Positions 47,148 to 55,900 of a DNA stretch of 64,000 bases are shown here, piece after piece (the first letter of the stretch is position 1; each line of letters begins with the position of its first letter). The notes under the pieces are model-generated. The model had not been told where the DNA came from, searched no databases, and was given only the letters and a program-made list of their open reading frames with translations. This DNA is from CAYRSS01 sp964426945 (GTDB lineage: Bacteria > Planctomycetota > Phycisphaerae > UBA1845). The DNA lies in NCBI GenBank assembly GCA_964426945.1, contig CAYRSS010000003.1, forward strand, positions 1-64,000, read 5' to 3'. The translations under genes were made by a program, and so were the position numbers.

Positions 47148-48371
47148 ATGACCCGAGCCCCGCGAATCCTGACGGTCCTTGCCGCCGCCTGCCTGGTTCT
47201 CGCAGGCTGCACCCCCTCCATGACGCCGCCGCAGGACGACGAACCTGTACTGCTCACGACGGTCCTGGTCGCCGAAGGATTCGCACGCCCCGTGGATGCA
47301 GTCGCGCCGCCGGGCGATCGGGAGCGGCTCTTTGTCGTAGAGCAACACACCGGGCTGATCCGCATTGTCCGGATCGCCGACGGCTCGGTCGATGCGACAC
47401 CGTTTCTCGACCTCGGCGCGCTGGTGTCGCCGTCGGGTAATGAGCGCGGGCTGCTTGGTCTCGCGTTTCATCCGGAGTACGAAACCAACGGACTTTTCGT
47501 CGTGAACTACACGGATGTTGAGCGCAACACGGTCCTTGCCCTGTATCAGACTTCTGATGATCCCGACCGCGCGGATCCAGAAAGCGCGATTGTCCTGAAG
47601 CATGTCACCCAGCCGGAGGGCAACCACAACGGCGGCTGCGTGCGCTTTGGCCCGGACGGCATGCTCTACGTGGGCATGGGCGACGGGGGCGGCGCGTTCG
47701 ACCAGCACGGCGAGATCGGCAACGCCCAGGATCCGCAGACGCTGCTCGGCAAGCTCCTGCGGCTCGACGTGGACGCACCCGCGCCGCACGTGCCGCCGGA
47801 CAACCCGTTTGTCGGCGTGGAGGGGGTGGCGCCCGAAATCTGGGCGACGGGGCTTCGCAACCCGTGGCGATTCAGCTTTGACCGCCAGACGGGCGACCTG
47901 TACATCGCCGACGTCGGCCAGAGCGAACGCGAAGAAGTCAACTTCACCGCGGCCGGTGGCGCCGGCGGCGAAAACTACGGCTGGCGATGCCTCGAAGGCA
48001 CTAGTTGTACGGAACTTTCGGGGTGCGATTGTGACGACCCGGCGCTCCAGGCGCCCGTCTTCGAATACGACCATGAGACCGGGTGCTCGATCACCGGCGG
48101 GTTCGTTTACCGCGGCGAAGCCATTCCATCGCTGCACGGGTGGTACTTCGTCGCGGACTTCTGCAGCGCGATGATCTGGTCGTTGCGCGTCGAGGGGGGT
48201 GTCGCGGTGGAGATGATCGACCGCACGACCGAGCTGGCGCCGGGCCTCGGGCTCGACATCGGGGCAGTGTCAGCGTTCGGACAGGATGATGCGGGCGAGC
48301 TTTACATCATCGATCACGAAGACGGCGAGCTCTTCCGCATCGTCGAGCGAACCGGGCACGTCGGCCACTAG
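47148..48371 (+). CDS. Glucose/sorbosone dehydrogenase-like lipoprotein (PQQ-type beta propeller)
   Basis: 407 residues from ATG 47148 (GGAGG 8 nt upstream). The lipoprotein signal ends in CLVLAGC. The six-bladed propeller of the GSDH family (PF07995) shows NERGLLGLAFHPEY, NHNGGCVRFGPDGMLYVGMGDGG, LLRLDVD, EIWATGLRNPWRFSFD and GDLYIADVGQSEREEVN, followed by GENYGWRCLEG. After this comes a cysteine-rich insert (residues about 285-320) with five further Cys in a short span, likely disulfide-linked. It may oxidise sugars with PQQ outside the cytoplasm, but many GSDH members are uncharacterised. Its stop shares CTAG with the convergent next gene. Confidence 0.87.
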   Translation: MTRAPRILTVLAAACLVLAGCTPSMTPPQDDEPVLLTTVLVAEGFARPVDAVAPPGDRERLFVVEQHTGLIRIVRIADGSVDATPFLDLGALVSPSGNERGLLGLAFHPEYETNGLFVVNYTDVERNTVLALYQTSDDPDRADPESAIVLKHVTQPEGNHNGGCVRFGPDGMLYVGMGDGGGAFDQHGEIGNAQDPQTLLGKLLRLDVDAPAPHVPPDNPFVGVEGVAPEIWATGLRNPWRFSFDRQTGDLYIADVGQSEREEVNFTAAGGAGGENYGWRCLEGTSCTELSGCDCDDPALQAPVFEYDHETGCSITGGFVYRGEAIPSLHGWYFVADFCSAMIWSLRVEGGVAVEMIDRTTELAPGLGLDIGAVSAFGQDDAGELYIIDHEDGELFRIVERTGHVGH

Positions 48372-49123
48372 GGAGCGCCGAGCTCCGGCGGCCACTGCAC
48401 CGGCCGGGACGGGCCGGAGGGGATCCAGCCGGCGGGCACATCAATGCGCTCCGGCTTGTCGGCAAGCACCAACTCGCGGACGCAGCGGAAACACTGTTCG
48501 ACGAACTTCTCGCGGACCAGGGCACGCGAATCGTGCTTCCACGGATCCGCCGCATCACGCTCGTCCGGGCTTTCGGGCAGCGTTGAGACGGCGTGCGCGG
48601 CGATCAGCGCCAGCGGTGTCATGGTGTCGGAGTCGTAGAGTACGCCGATCATCTCCGTCTCGTGCTCGCTGAGCGAGTTCATCGCATAGATCAGGCCGAG
48701 TTCGGCGTGCAGCGCGCGGAAAGCCGCGACGATGTGCTGCGGTTCGGCCTCCGCGCCGCCGAGGTCGCGCTGCGCGACCGGAAAGACGCTGCTCACGGCC
48801 ATCAACTCGTCAAACGCGCGGTTCCATGTCAGGAACTCGTTCTTGGGCTTGCCCGGCAGCACGGGGGTGCGCCGGCTGTCGCGCTCCTCGATGGCGAGGC
48901 GCGTCACGCCGATTGAGGCGGGGAACCGCCCGACCGAGCCGGTCTTGGCAACCAGCGCGTAGCCGTCATGCACAGGCGTTACGGGCGCGCTGGTGAGATC
49001 CGACCACCCGACGCGCGGTGACGGCGTCCACGCTGTATCGCGACTCCGAGACGCGCAACCCGCCGCCAACAGAACGGCCGGCGCAGCGATCGCCAACAGG
49101 AACCTGGTCATTCGCGGTTTCAT
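48368..49123 (-). CDS. Lipoprotein, unknown
   Basis: 251 residues from ATG 49123. The lipobox is clear: FLLAIAAPAVLLAAGC. The mature part has VHDGYALVAKTGSVGRFPASIGVTRLAIEE, followed by a helical region and KFVEQCFRCVRELVLADKPE near the end; no family is recognised. The envelope location is secure, the function unknown. Its stop codon overlaps that of the GSDH gene through the palindrome CTAG at 48368-48371. The frame is open to 49153. Confidence 0.7.
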   Translation of the reverse strand: MKPRMTRFLLAIAAPAVLLAAGCASRSRDTAWTPSPRVGWSDLTSAPVTPVHDGYALVAKTGSVGRFPASIGVTRLAIEERDSRRTPVLPGKPKNEFLTWNRAFDELMAVSSVFPVAQRDLGGAEAEPQHIVAAFRALHAELGLIYAMNSLSEHETEMIGVLYDSDTMTPLALIAAHAVSTLPESPDERDAADPWKHDSRALVREKFVEQCFRCVRELVLADKPERIDVPAGWIPSGPSRPVQWPPELGAP

Positions 49124-49432
49124 GGGCCTTCCGGACAAACGGGCTGTTATCACCGCTCGGCGCGCCTGCGGCTGGGCGGCGGCCGACCGAGGGCGGCACG
49201 CTCAGGAGCGATATCGGGTCGTTGCAGGCGCTACTGGTCCAAAAACAACGGCCTTGGCGCGCGGCGGAGGGTTATCGGCCGTTGGGCCGATTCGGCGCGG
49301 GCGGGTGGGCGAAGCCCGCTAACTTCCGGCAAGGCTGCGGAATTCCGATGAAAACGGGGGTTATCGGGTGGATCGACGGACCGCTTCCCGCCGGGGCATG
49401 CGTCTCCAGCCCGGTCCGTCACGGAGTCGCCG
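49124..49432. other. 309-nt divergent intergenic region, nothing recognised
   Basis: Separates the leftward lipoprotein gene from the rightward sugar transferase gene. GATAAC occurs on the minus strand near 49146 and TTATCG on the plus strand near 49362, but neither has a convincing -35 at normal spacing. No gene or RNA is recognised. Confidence 0.4.
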
Positions 49433-50920
49433 ATGCGTCTGCCTTTCACGGGAGGAACCACGGCCGGTTCGATCGGCGTCATGCGCGCCGACGCGACGGC
49501 CGCCGGCGCCTGGGCGACGCCCCATGTGCGCGGAGGCAACCGGGCGGTGAGGCTGCTGAGCCGGGCCCTGGTGGGGCTGCCTCCCTCCACGTGGCTGCTG
49601 CTCGACGCCCTGCTCATGACCGGCTTCATCGTCGCCGGATTTGAGCTGTTCCCGCCGTTCGTGAGCGAGGCCACCCCGCACATCGCGCTGTGGCAGGCGT
49701 GCGCGGTGCTCTCTTTCGCCGTGATGGTGTCGAGCCTCATCTTCGGGCTCTACGAGCGCGAGACGCTGCTGTCGCAGTCCCGGCTTCTGACGCGGATGGG
49801 GCTGTCGATCGGGGCCACCTGCCTGATCGCGTACGGCATCATCTACATCATCATGTATTCAACCATCAGCCGCCGGCTCGCGGGCGTCAGCCTGGCCGCG
49901 TTCCTGGTCGCGAGCGTCGGGCTGCGGCTGCTGGCCTACCGCGAGATCAACAAGGTTCACCGAGGGCTGCTGGTGGTCGGCTCGCGCGGGCTGTTCGAGT
50001 CCTTCCGCACGGCTCGTCGACAGGGATTCCTGTCCGAGTACCGGCTTCCCGGCTACGTCACGACGGGCGCGACGGACGAGGCAGCGCGGGGCGACACGAA
50101 CTGCCTCGGCACGATCCATGATGTCGTCGGGCGGCTGGGCGAGTGGTGCGTCACGGATGTGGTCGTCGGGGCGGAGGCCGCCAACGATCCGGACGTGATG
50201 AAGTGGATCGTTCCCTGCTTCCAGCAGGGCTGCCGCGTCACCAACGAGGCGATCTTCTACGAGAAGGCGACCGGCCAGATTCTTGTCGACGAGATCACCC
50301 CCTACTGGTTCCTGTTCGCCGACCTCAAGGTGCACTGCGACGAGCACGCCACGATCAAGCGGATGATCGACCTTGTGGTATCGCTGTCGGGGCTTTGCCT
50401 CTCGGCGCCGCTGTGGCCGATCATCGCCCTGCTCGTCCGCTTCGGCGATGGCGGGCCGGCGTTCTACTCGCAGGATCGCGTAGGTCAGAACGGGCGGATC
50501 TTCCGCCTCTACAAGTTCCGCACGATGAAGGTGAACGCCGAGAACGGGCAGAGCGTGTGGGCGTCGCCCGACGACCCGCGGGTGACGCGGATCGGCCGGA
50601 TCCTGCGGCGGTCGCGGCTGGACGAGCTGCCGCAGCTCTACAACATCCTGATGGGCGACATGTCGGTGGTCGGCCCGCGGCCGGAGCGGCCGGACATCGT
50701 GGTGGACCTGTGCCGCCGGCTGCCCTACTACGCGGAGCGTCACCTCGTGAAGCCCGGGCTGACGGGCTGGGCGCAGATCAGCTTCCGCTACGGCTCGTCG
50801 ATCGAGGACTCGAAGCGCAAGCTTCAGTTCGATCTGTACTACCTCAAGCACATGTCGTTCGAACTCGACGCGATGATCATCCTGCGGACGATCGGAACGT
50901 TTCTGAAGGGCGCCTGCTGA
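49433..50920 (+). CDS. Exopolysaccharide polyprenyl glycosylphosphotransferase
   Basis: 495 residues, membrane enzyme that transfers a sugar-phosphate from a nucleotide sugar to undecaprenyl phosphate, starting an exopolysaccharide or O-antigen unit. Four or five N-terminal helices (about 50-165) precede a nucleotide-binding-like domain (about 175-295, LLVVGSRGLFESFRTA). The C-terminal bacterial sugar transferase domain (PF02397) carries KRMIDLVVSLSGLCLSAPLW, SQDRVGQNGRIFRLYKFRTM and DELPQLYNILMGDMSVVGPRPE. GGAG lies 6 nt before the ATG. It is of the WbaP/WcaJ type. No polysaccharide cluster is adjacent, though GT-C genes occur elsewhere in the window. Confidence 0.93.
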   Translation: MRLPFTGGTTAGSIGVMRADATAAGAWATPHVRGGNRAVRLLSRALVGLPPSTWLLLDALLMTGFIVAGFELFPPFVSEATPHIALWQACAVLSFAVMVSSLIFGLYERETLLSQSRLLTRMGLSIGATCLIAYGIIYIIMYSTISRRLAGVSLAAFLVASVGLRLLAYREINKVHRGLLVVGSRGLFESFRTARRQGFLSEYRLPGYVTTGATDEAARGDTNCLGTIHDVVGRLGEWCVTDVVVGAEAANDPDVMKWIVPCFQQGCRVTNEAIFYEKATGQILVDEITPYWFLFADLKVHCDEHATIKRMIDLVVSLSGLCLSAPLWPIIALLVRFGDGGPAFYSQDRVGQNGRIFRLYKFRTMKVNAENGQSVWASPDDPRVTRIGRILRRSRLDELPQLYNILMGDMSVVGPRPERPDIVVDLCRRLPYYAERHLVKPGLTGWAQISFRYGSSIEDSKRKLQFDLYYLKHMSFELDAMIILRTIGTFLKGAC

Positions 50921-50930
50921 GGCGGACTGG

Positions 50931-51584
50931 TCAGGCGTCGTCGAAGGGTTCGTCGCCGAGGTGGAAGTGCTCCGGCGCGAGCCAGTCGCTGCCCGGGCGC
51001 ATGACCCAGCGGATCGTCGCGAGCATTCCACCGTACTGACAGGCCAGAGCCTGAAGCGTTTGGGGCGTGGCGTTCGCCGCCAGTGGCGGAATCGAGGCGG
51101 CCCACTCATCACGTCGCGACCGCCCGGGGTCCGCGGCGTACCCCTGATCAAGCCGCACGCGCTCGTCGTGACGGTAGCGCCAGAGCATGGCGTGAAGCTC
51201 CGCCTCCTTGACGCGCAGCTCGGTTTCGCAGCGCATCTCCAAATCCTCTGTCAGCAGGGCGAGGTTTGTCTCACCTGCAAGGGTCGACTCGTGGAACACC
51301 CACCGCATCAGGCAGTAGCGCCCCCACTGCTCATGCAGGACAGCGGCCAGCACACCGGCCTCCATCGCCTGGAGCGCCCCACGATCAAAGAGCGTCTCGC
51401 GAAACCGTCGAACGGCCCCCGGCGGAGGCACGTTGAGCTCGGCCGGTTCTGCCAGCACGCCGCCGGCGCGCATCGCGGCGGTGCGAAGCTGTACCAGGTT
51501 GGCCTGGACGGCGATGGCCATGGCGCGGACCTCGGCCGCGCTGCGCACGCGATCGGCCGAGGGCTGGTGGACGGGAAGTTCCAT
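50931..51584 (-). CDS. Hypothetical protein
   Basis: 217 residues, cytosolic, alpha-helical by composition (VRAMAIAVQANLVQLRTAAM, LQAMEAGVLAAVLHEQWGRY, VKEAELHAMLWRYRHDE). No family or catalytic motif recognised. The frame is open upstream to 52139 through the TM2-domain gene; the ATG at 51584, right after that gene's stop (8 nt), is the sensible start. Hence it is probably cotranslated with the TM2 gene. It is convergent with the sugar transferase gene, 10 nt apart. Confidence 0.65.
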   Translation of the reverse strand: MELPVHQPSADRVRSAAEVRAMAIAVQANLVQLRTAAMRAGGVLAEPAELNVPPPGAVRRFRETLFDRGALQAMEAGVLAAVLHEQWGRYCLMRWVFHESTLAGETNLALLTEDLEMRCETELRVKEAELHAMLWRYRHDERVRLDQGYAADPGRSRRDEWAASIPPLAANATPQTLQALACQYGGMLATIRWVMRPGSDWLAPEHFHLGDEPFDDA

Positions 51585-51592
51585 CGAGGCGG

Positions 51593-52009
51593 TCAGTCTC
51601 GCAGGGGGCGGCCGTCGACGTCGCGCATGTGGCCGGTCAGGCAGAGGATGCCCTCGACCAGCCCCCAGACCGAGCCGACGCCGTACGTGCAGAGGGTGAC
51701 GAGGATCTGGAGAATCCCGATCCCGATATAGCCCATGTAGAAGCGATGAACGCCAAGCCCGCCGAGCAGAATCCCCAGCACCCCGGCCACGACCTTGCTG
51801 CGCGACGAGTAGCCCTCGAACTCCCAGGGTGAGCCGGGCTGCACCGGATGGCCAGCGGCCGCGGCCGGTGCAGGCTGGGCCGCCCGCCAAGCCTCGACGT
51901 GGTGCCCGCAGTGGGGGCAACCCACCACGAGATTCATATGGTCGGGGGCCACCGACATCGCCTGGCCGCAGCGCGGGCAGTAGATCGTGACGGGGTTGGC
52001 AGCGTGCAA
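51593..52009 (-). CDS. TM2-domain protein with N-terminal zinc ribbon
   Basis: 138 residues. The N terminus has two CPxCG knuckles (IYCPRCGQAM and VGCPHCGHHV) forming a zinc ribbon. After a Pro/Ala linker, SRSKVVAGVLGILLGGLGVHRFYMG and LQILVTLCTYGVGSVWGLVEGILCL are the two helices of a TM2 domain (PF05154), with the DRF-type motif replaced by HRF. The start is TTG at 52009 with AGGAGG 7 nt upstream. TM2 proteins are small membrane proteins of unclear function. Confidence 0.88.
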   Translation of the reverse strand: MHAANPVTIYCPRCGQAMSVAPDHMNLVVGCPHCGHHVEAWRAAQPAPAAAAGHPVQPGSPWEFEGYSSRSKVVAGVLGILLGGLGVHRFYMGYIGIGILQILVTLCTYGVGSVWGLVEGILCLTGHMRDVDGRPLRD

Positions 52010-52230
52010 GGCTTCGCCTCCTGGGCCGGATTCTAGCCGCGAAGGGCGACCGATCCAACGAGGTGGGTATTCGGCTTGCGTACCGGATTATTCGCCGCCG
52101 GGGGTGAGGTGGGTGGGAGGCCCTGGAGCCCCTCGCCAATCGCCCCCCGGCCGCGTTGGCGGGGGACGGACCGGCTGGCTAAGCTCCTTCCCCGGGCGGC
52201 GCTGCGCCGCCTGTCGCGTAGGAGGGCCTG

Positions 52231-53070
52231 ATGCCGCGGTACGATCAGCACCTGCACTCGCGCCATTCCATGGATTCGAAGACCGAGCCGGCGGAGAACG
52301 TCCGGCGGGCCATCGAGGTCGGGCTGGCGGGGCTTACCTTCACCGAGCACTTCGACACCGACCCGCGCGACTGGCCCGACTGTGTGTACGACGAGGGGGC
52401 CTACGACGCGACGATCAGAACGCTGCGCCGTGAATTTGGCGCTGACATCGCTATCGGCAAGGGCATCGAAATCTGCTACCAGCCACAGAACCTCGACTGG
52501 ATCGCCGAGGTGGTCAAGCGCGGCCGCTTCGACATGGTGCTGCTGAGCGTGCACTACTACCCGACCGGTGCCCTGCACCTGCGGAGCAGCTACGAGCCGC
52601 GGACGCTGGAGACGGCCACGCGCGACTATCTCGACTATGTCGCAGGGGCTGTCGAGTGGGTCGCGCGGCTCCAACGCCGCCGCGGGCAGAAGCTCTTCCA
52701 CGTGCTGGGGCATCTCGACCTGGTGAAGCGCTACACCCAGCGGATGTTTCAGGCGTACGATGTATCGCCCTGCACGGCGCAGATCGATCGGATCCTCACC
52801 GCCTGTCTTGAGGCGGGGCTGATTCCTGAGATCAACACTTCTTCGCTGCGCCAGGGGCTTTCGGAATGCATGCCCGGTCCGGCGACGGTTCGCCGCTATG
52901 CCGAACTGGGCGGGACCGCCATGTCGCTGGGTTCAGATTCGCACAAGGCCGAGGACATCGGCGCGGGGTTCGACACGGCGACCGCGATGTTGCGCGAGGC
53001 GGGCATACGGCATATCGCCGTCTTCGAGCAGCGCGAAATGCGAACGGTCGAGTACGACGCGCCGATCTAG
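52231..53070 (+). CDS. PHP-family phosphatase, histidinol-phosphatase (HisJ)-like
   Basis: 279 residues, trinuclear metal PHP domain. Ligand motifs in order: YDQHLHSRHS (6-15), FTEHFD, GKGIEICYQ, LLSVHYYP, LGHLDLVKRY and GSDSHKAEDIG. The pattern and length match HisJ/HisK-type histidinol phosphatases, which dephosphorylate histidinol phosphate in histidine synthesis; other PHP phosphoesterases cannot be excluded because no his gene is near. AGGAGG sits 5-6 nt before the ATG. A weak promoter candidate (TTGGCG 52156-52161, 18 nt, TAAGCT) lies upstream. Confidence 0.85.
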   Translation: MPRYDQHLHSRHSMDSKTEPAENVRRAIEVGLAGLTFTEHFDTDPRDWPDCVYDEGAYDATIRTLRREFGADIAIGKGIEICYQPQNLDWIAEVVKRGRFDMVLLSVHYYPTGALHLRSSYEPRTLETATRDYLDYVAGAVEWVARLQRRRGQKLFHVLGHLDLVKRYTQRMFQAYDVSPCTAQIDRILTACLEAGLIPEINTSSLRQGLSECMPGPATVRRYAELGGTAMSLGSDSHKAEDIGAGFDTATAMLREAGIRHIAVFEQREMRTVEYDAPI

Positions 53071-53099
53071 CCTTGCGCTGAAAGAGCGGTTCGGCGGGC

Positions 53100-54005
53100 T
53101 CACTCGTTCGTGGGCGACGCGCCTGGCCGCGGGGCCTTTTCGATCTCGGTGATCATGCTGCCGCGACGCCAGACGCGCACGGTACCGGTGGATTCGGAGA
53201 GTGACACCGCGACGCTCTGGGTACAGGCTGTGATCGCAGCAGCGGCTGCGTGGCGAGCACCCAGCCCGGGCAGGCTCATCTCCGCGGGGAGCGTAGCGTG
53301 CAGGGTCGTGCCGGCGCTGATGATCACGCCGTTGCCCTTGAGTACGAACGCCCCGTCCAGCTTGGCCAGTTCCTTCACCGTGTCGCGCATCGAGTCGTCG
53401 AGGATGTTGCGCTGCTTTTCGGTGTAGCCGCGGAAGGGATTGATCCGCCCGATCTGGCAATGCCGGTCGACGTTGGCGTGGTCGCCGATGACGAAAAGCG
53501 CGCCCACCGGCTTGCCCTCGCGACCTTCGTGGCCGAGTTCCAGGCAGAGGGTGAGCACGCGCTCGAAAACCGGGCGGCGGATGTGCTCGGTCAGCTTAGG
53601 CTGGCCGACCGACTGAAACAGCTCGAACTCGTCGCCGACGCGCATGACGACCATCGTGTCCACGCCGCGCCCGGTCACGCCGACGAGGAACACGAACACG
53701 TCGCCGCCCTTGAGCAGCCCCTGTGAAAACGCCAGGAGCGTGGCCATCTTGATCTGGTCCATCCGCGTCAACTCGAACGCGGGGACCGTGACGATCTTCG
53801 GCGACACCTCCGAAGCGGCGGCCGCTTCGTCAGCGCTGCGGCAGATGAAGATCACCTCGATATCGCCGGGAACCGCGTTCCGCAGGGCCGCCGGGTCGGC
53901 CACCGCGTCGAAGTAGGCCAGGACCGCGCGCGCCGACACCGAGCCGGCGACACCGGCCGCCGCCGTGATGATCGACGAGGAGATTCCGCCGGGGTTCATG
54001 GACAT
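53100..54005 (-). CDS. DacZ-like diadenylate cyclase (c-di-AMP synthase)
   Basis: 301 residues. The DAC domain (about 150-290, PF02457) condenses two ATP to c-di-AMP. KLDGAFVLKGNGVIISAG carries the DGA motif and LPGLGARHAAAAAITACT the RH motif, in the GLGARHxAA form rather than the RHR of bacterial DisA/CdaA. The N-terminal part (about 1-130, SARAVLAYFDAV, IEVIFICRS, GDVFVFLVGV) resembles the pyruvate-kinase C-terminal-like domain of archaeal DacZ. There is no membrane segment (unlike CdaA) and no HhH domain (unlike DisA). ATG 54005 is chosen from an open frame reaching 54173; ATG 53999 is an alternative. It is divergent from the gene at 54096. Confidence 0.85.
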   Translation of the reverse strand: MSMNPGGISSSIITAAAGVAGSVSARAVLAYFDAVADPAALRNAVPGDIEVIFICRSADEAAAASEVSPKIVTVPAFELTRMDQIKMATLLAFSQGLLKGGDVFVFLVGVTGRGVDTMVVMRVGDEFELFQSVGQPKLTEHIRRPVFERVLTLCLELGHEGREGKPVGALFVIGDHANVDRHCQIGRINPFRGYTEKQRNILDDSMRDTVKELAKLDGAFVLKGNGVIISAGTTLHATLPAEMSLPGLGARHAAAAAITACTQSVAVSLSESTGTVRVWRRGSMITEIEKAPRPGASPTNE

Positions 54006-54059
54006 GCACGGATTCCGTCGACGGATCGCCGGATTCGGCCGGACGCGCGACCGGCACAA

Positions 54060-54088
54060 TTGAGCGTCGTGCGGCAGCGAACTATACT
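54060..54088 (+). promoter_or_regulatory. Putative promoter of the AMMECR1-like gene, leaderless geometry
   Basis: TTGAGC (54060-54065), 17-nt spacer, TATACT (54083-54088), then 7 nt to the ATG at 54096. No ribosome site lies between them, so transcription should begin at the start codon. Confidence 0.58.
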
Positions 54089-54095
54089 GATCGCC

Positions 54096-55892
54096 ATGAG
54101 GCACTACAAGCTTGCGGTGTCCTGCGCAGCGACGCTGCTGATCCTCGGCGCGTCGCCCCTCTCCGCGTGGCAACAGCCCGCGAACGCCCAGCAGGCGGTC
54201 CTGCCCGAGCTATCTCCGGAGCACAAGGCGTTTCTCTCCACCGTCGCCCGGCGAACGGTCCGAGACGCCATGCTCGGTCGCCCGGCGTACGAGCCCTCCT
54301 ACGTCCCGGCGGAGCTTCAGGCCGTCAGCGCGCAGATTGTCGTCCGCCTCCGCCAGCGGGGTTACCTGCACGACGCCGGGGCCTCCGGCGTGTCGCCGAT
54401 CGCCCTGGCCGCTCGCGATGCGGCGGTGGCCGCCGTGGCCCGCCTCGCGGCGGAGCGCAAGGGCGATGTTGACCTGGCCAACGAATTGCTCATCGAAATC
54501 GAGGTGGTCGGTCCGCCCGAGCCGATCGACGCCAAAGTCGATTGGACGGAGCCACGCGCGGTGGACCCCTATATCGAGCCGGGCGTGCACGGCTTCCTCG
54601 TCGCCGCCCCGGAGGCGAGCTTTCGCTTCTGCCCCACCGAGATCTACATGACCGATCGGATAGTTGCCGACGCGCTGGACGAGATGGCTCGGCAGGTGGC
54701 GGGGTCGCGTGCGAAGGTCTCCGAGGTGAAGCTGTTCCGCTTTCGCACGCTTCACTGGTACGAGACACACAACCGCGGCGAGGTCGTCTCGCTGCACCGC
54801 GGCCTGACCGTGTTGCCCCAGGCCGAGGTCCGGGCGGACCGGGTCCGCGAGTGCATCGACCGACTGGCGGAGTATGTCGCCTATCGCCAACTCGACAGCG
54901 GGCTGTTCAGCTACCAGTACGAGTGCGGAGCGGATCGATATTCGGCCGACGACAACGCCGTGCGTCAGGCGGGCACGGTCAGCGCGATGGCCTGGCATGC
55001 CGCCTACTCGAAGCGCAGCGCCTCGCGGGCCGCGGCAGACCTGGGGCTGCGGCGGCTGCTGACGTGGAAGGTCGACGTACCCGAGCCCGCGGGCGTCTCG
55101 TTCCTGGCCACGCCGGACGGGCTCAACAAGCTCGGCGTCACCGCCCTGACGGCCATCGCCATGGCCAAGCATCCTGAGCCCGCCGTCTATGCCGACGTCC
55201 GCAAGCGGCTGATCACCGGCATGCTCAGCCTTCAGCGCCCTTCCGGAATGTTTGCAACCGCGTTCCCCCCCGCCCAGGAGTTCGGTGCGCAGGACTTCTT
55301 CCCCGGCGAGGCCCTGCTGGCGATGGCGTTGCACTACGAACTTGAGCCGGACGCACGCGTGCTGGAGGCCTTCGACCGCGCAATCGGGTTCTACCGTGAG
55401 CGATTCCGCGAGAGCCCCACGCCGGCCTTCGTCCCCTGGCAGGTCCAGGCCTACACGGTCATCGCGCGGCACTCGCGCCGGGACGACTACACCAGCTATG
55501 TCTTCGAGATGACGGACTGGCTCGCCGCGATGCAGCTCACCCCGGACAACTGCGAGTGGCCGGAACTGTGGGGCGGCATCGCCTCGTATCAGCCCGGGCG
55601 CGTGGGTGTCTCGACGGCCGCGTATCTCGAAGGGTTCACCGATGCCCTCGCCCTCGCCCGGCTCGTTGGCGACGAGGAGCGCGCGCGCCGCTATGAACAG
55701 GTCGTGCGGCTGGCCACGCGATTTGTCATGCAGTTGCAGGTTCGCCCGGAGGAGGCGTTCTTCATCCGCAGCCCGCGTGACGCCATCGGCGGCATCCGCA
55801 CGACGCCCACGCTGAACCTGCTGCGCATCGATCACAGTCAGCACGCCCTCATCGCGCTCATCAAGGCGCATGAGGCGCTCTTCCCCCGGTAG
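54096..55892 (+). CDS. Secreted protein: AMMECR1-like domain plus alpha/alpha-toroid domain
   Basis: 598 residues. The signal peptide ends in GASPLSA. About 35-215 has the pattern of an AMMECR1 domain: LSPEHKAFLSTVARRTVRDAMLG, IVVRLRQRGYLHDAG, spaced Ala-rich helices, LLIEIEVVGPPEPI and VHGFLVAA; the usual LRGCIG motif is not conserved. From about 265 a helical-repeat region (LDSGLFSYQYECGAD, LLTWKVDVPE, SLQRPSGMFATAF, FPGEALLAMALHYEL, FVPWQVQAYTVIARHS) looks like an alpha/alpha toroid, as in terpene-cyclase-like or sugar-epimerase/hydrolase folds. No catalytic residues can be assigned. Start ATG 54096; the frame is open to 54060. The next gene begins 8 nt downstream. Confidence 0.72.
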   Translation: MRHYKLAVSCAATLLILGASPLSAWQQPANAQQAVLPELSPEHKAFLSTVARRTVRDAMLGRPAYEPSYVPAELQAVSAQIVVRLRQRGYLHDAGASGVSPIALAARDAAVAAVARLAAERKGDVDLANELLIEIEVVGPPEPIDAKVDWTEPRAVDPYIEPGVHGFLVAAPEASFRFCPTEIYMTDRIVADALDEMARQVAGSRAKVSEVKLFRFRTLHWYETHNRGEVVSLHRGLTVLPQAEVRADRVRECIDRLAEYVAYRQLDSGLFSYQYECGADRYSADDNAVRQAGTVSAMAWHAAYSKRSASRAAADLGLRRLLTWKVDVPEPAGVSFLATPDGLNKLGVTALTAIAMAKHPEPAVYADVRKRLITGMLSLQRPSGMFATAFPPAQEFGAQDFFPGEALLAMALHYELEPDARVLEAFDRAIGFYRERFRESPTPAFVPWQVQAYTVIARHSRRDDYTSYVFEMTDWLAAMQLTPDNCEWPELWGGIASYQPGRVGVSTAAYLEGFTDALALARLVGDEERARRYEQVVRLATRFVMQLQVRPEEAFFIRSPRDAIGGIRTTPTLNLLRIDHSQHALIALIKAHEALFPR

Positions 55893-55900
55893 GGTGCCTG

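Noticed and set aside
50931..52139. 402-residue protein from the long frame
   Set aside because: The upstream part lies within the TM2-domain gene in another frame; only the section from the ATG at 51584 is credible.
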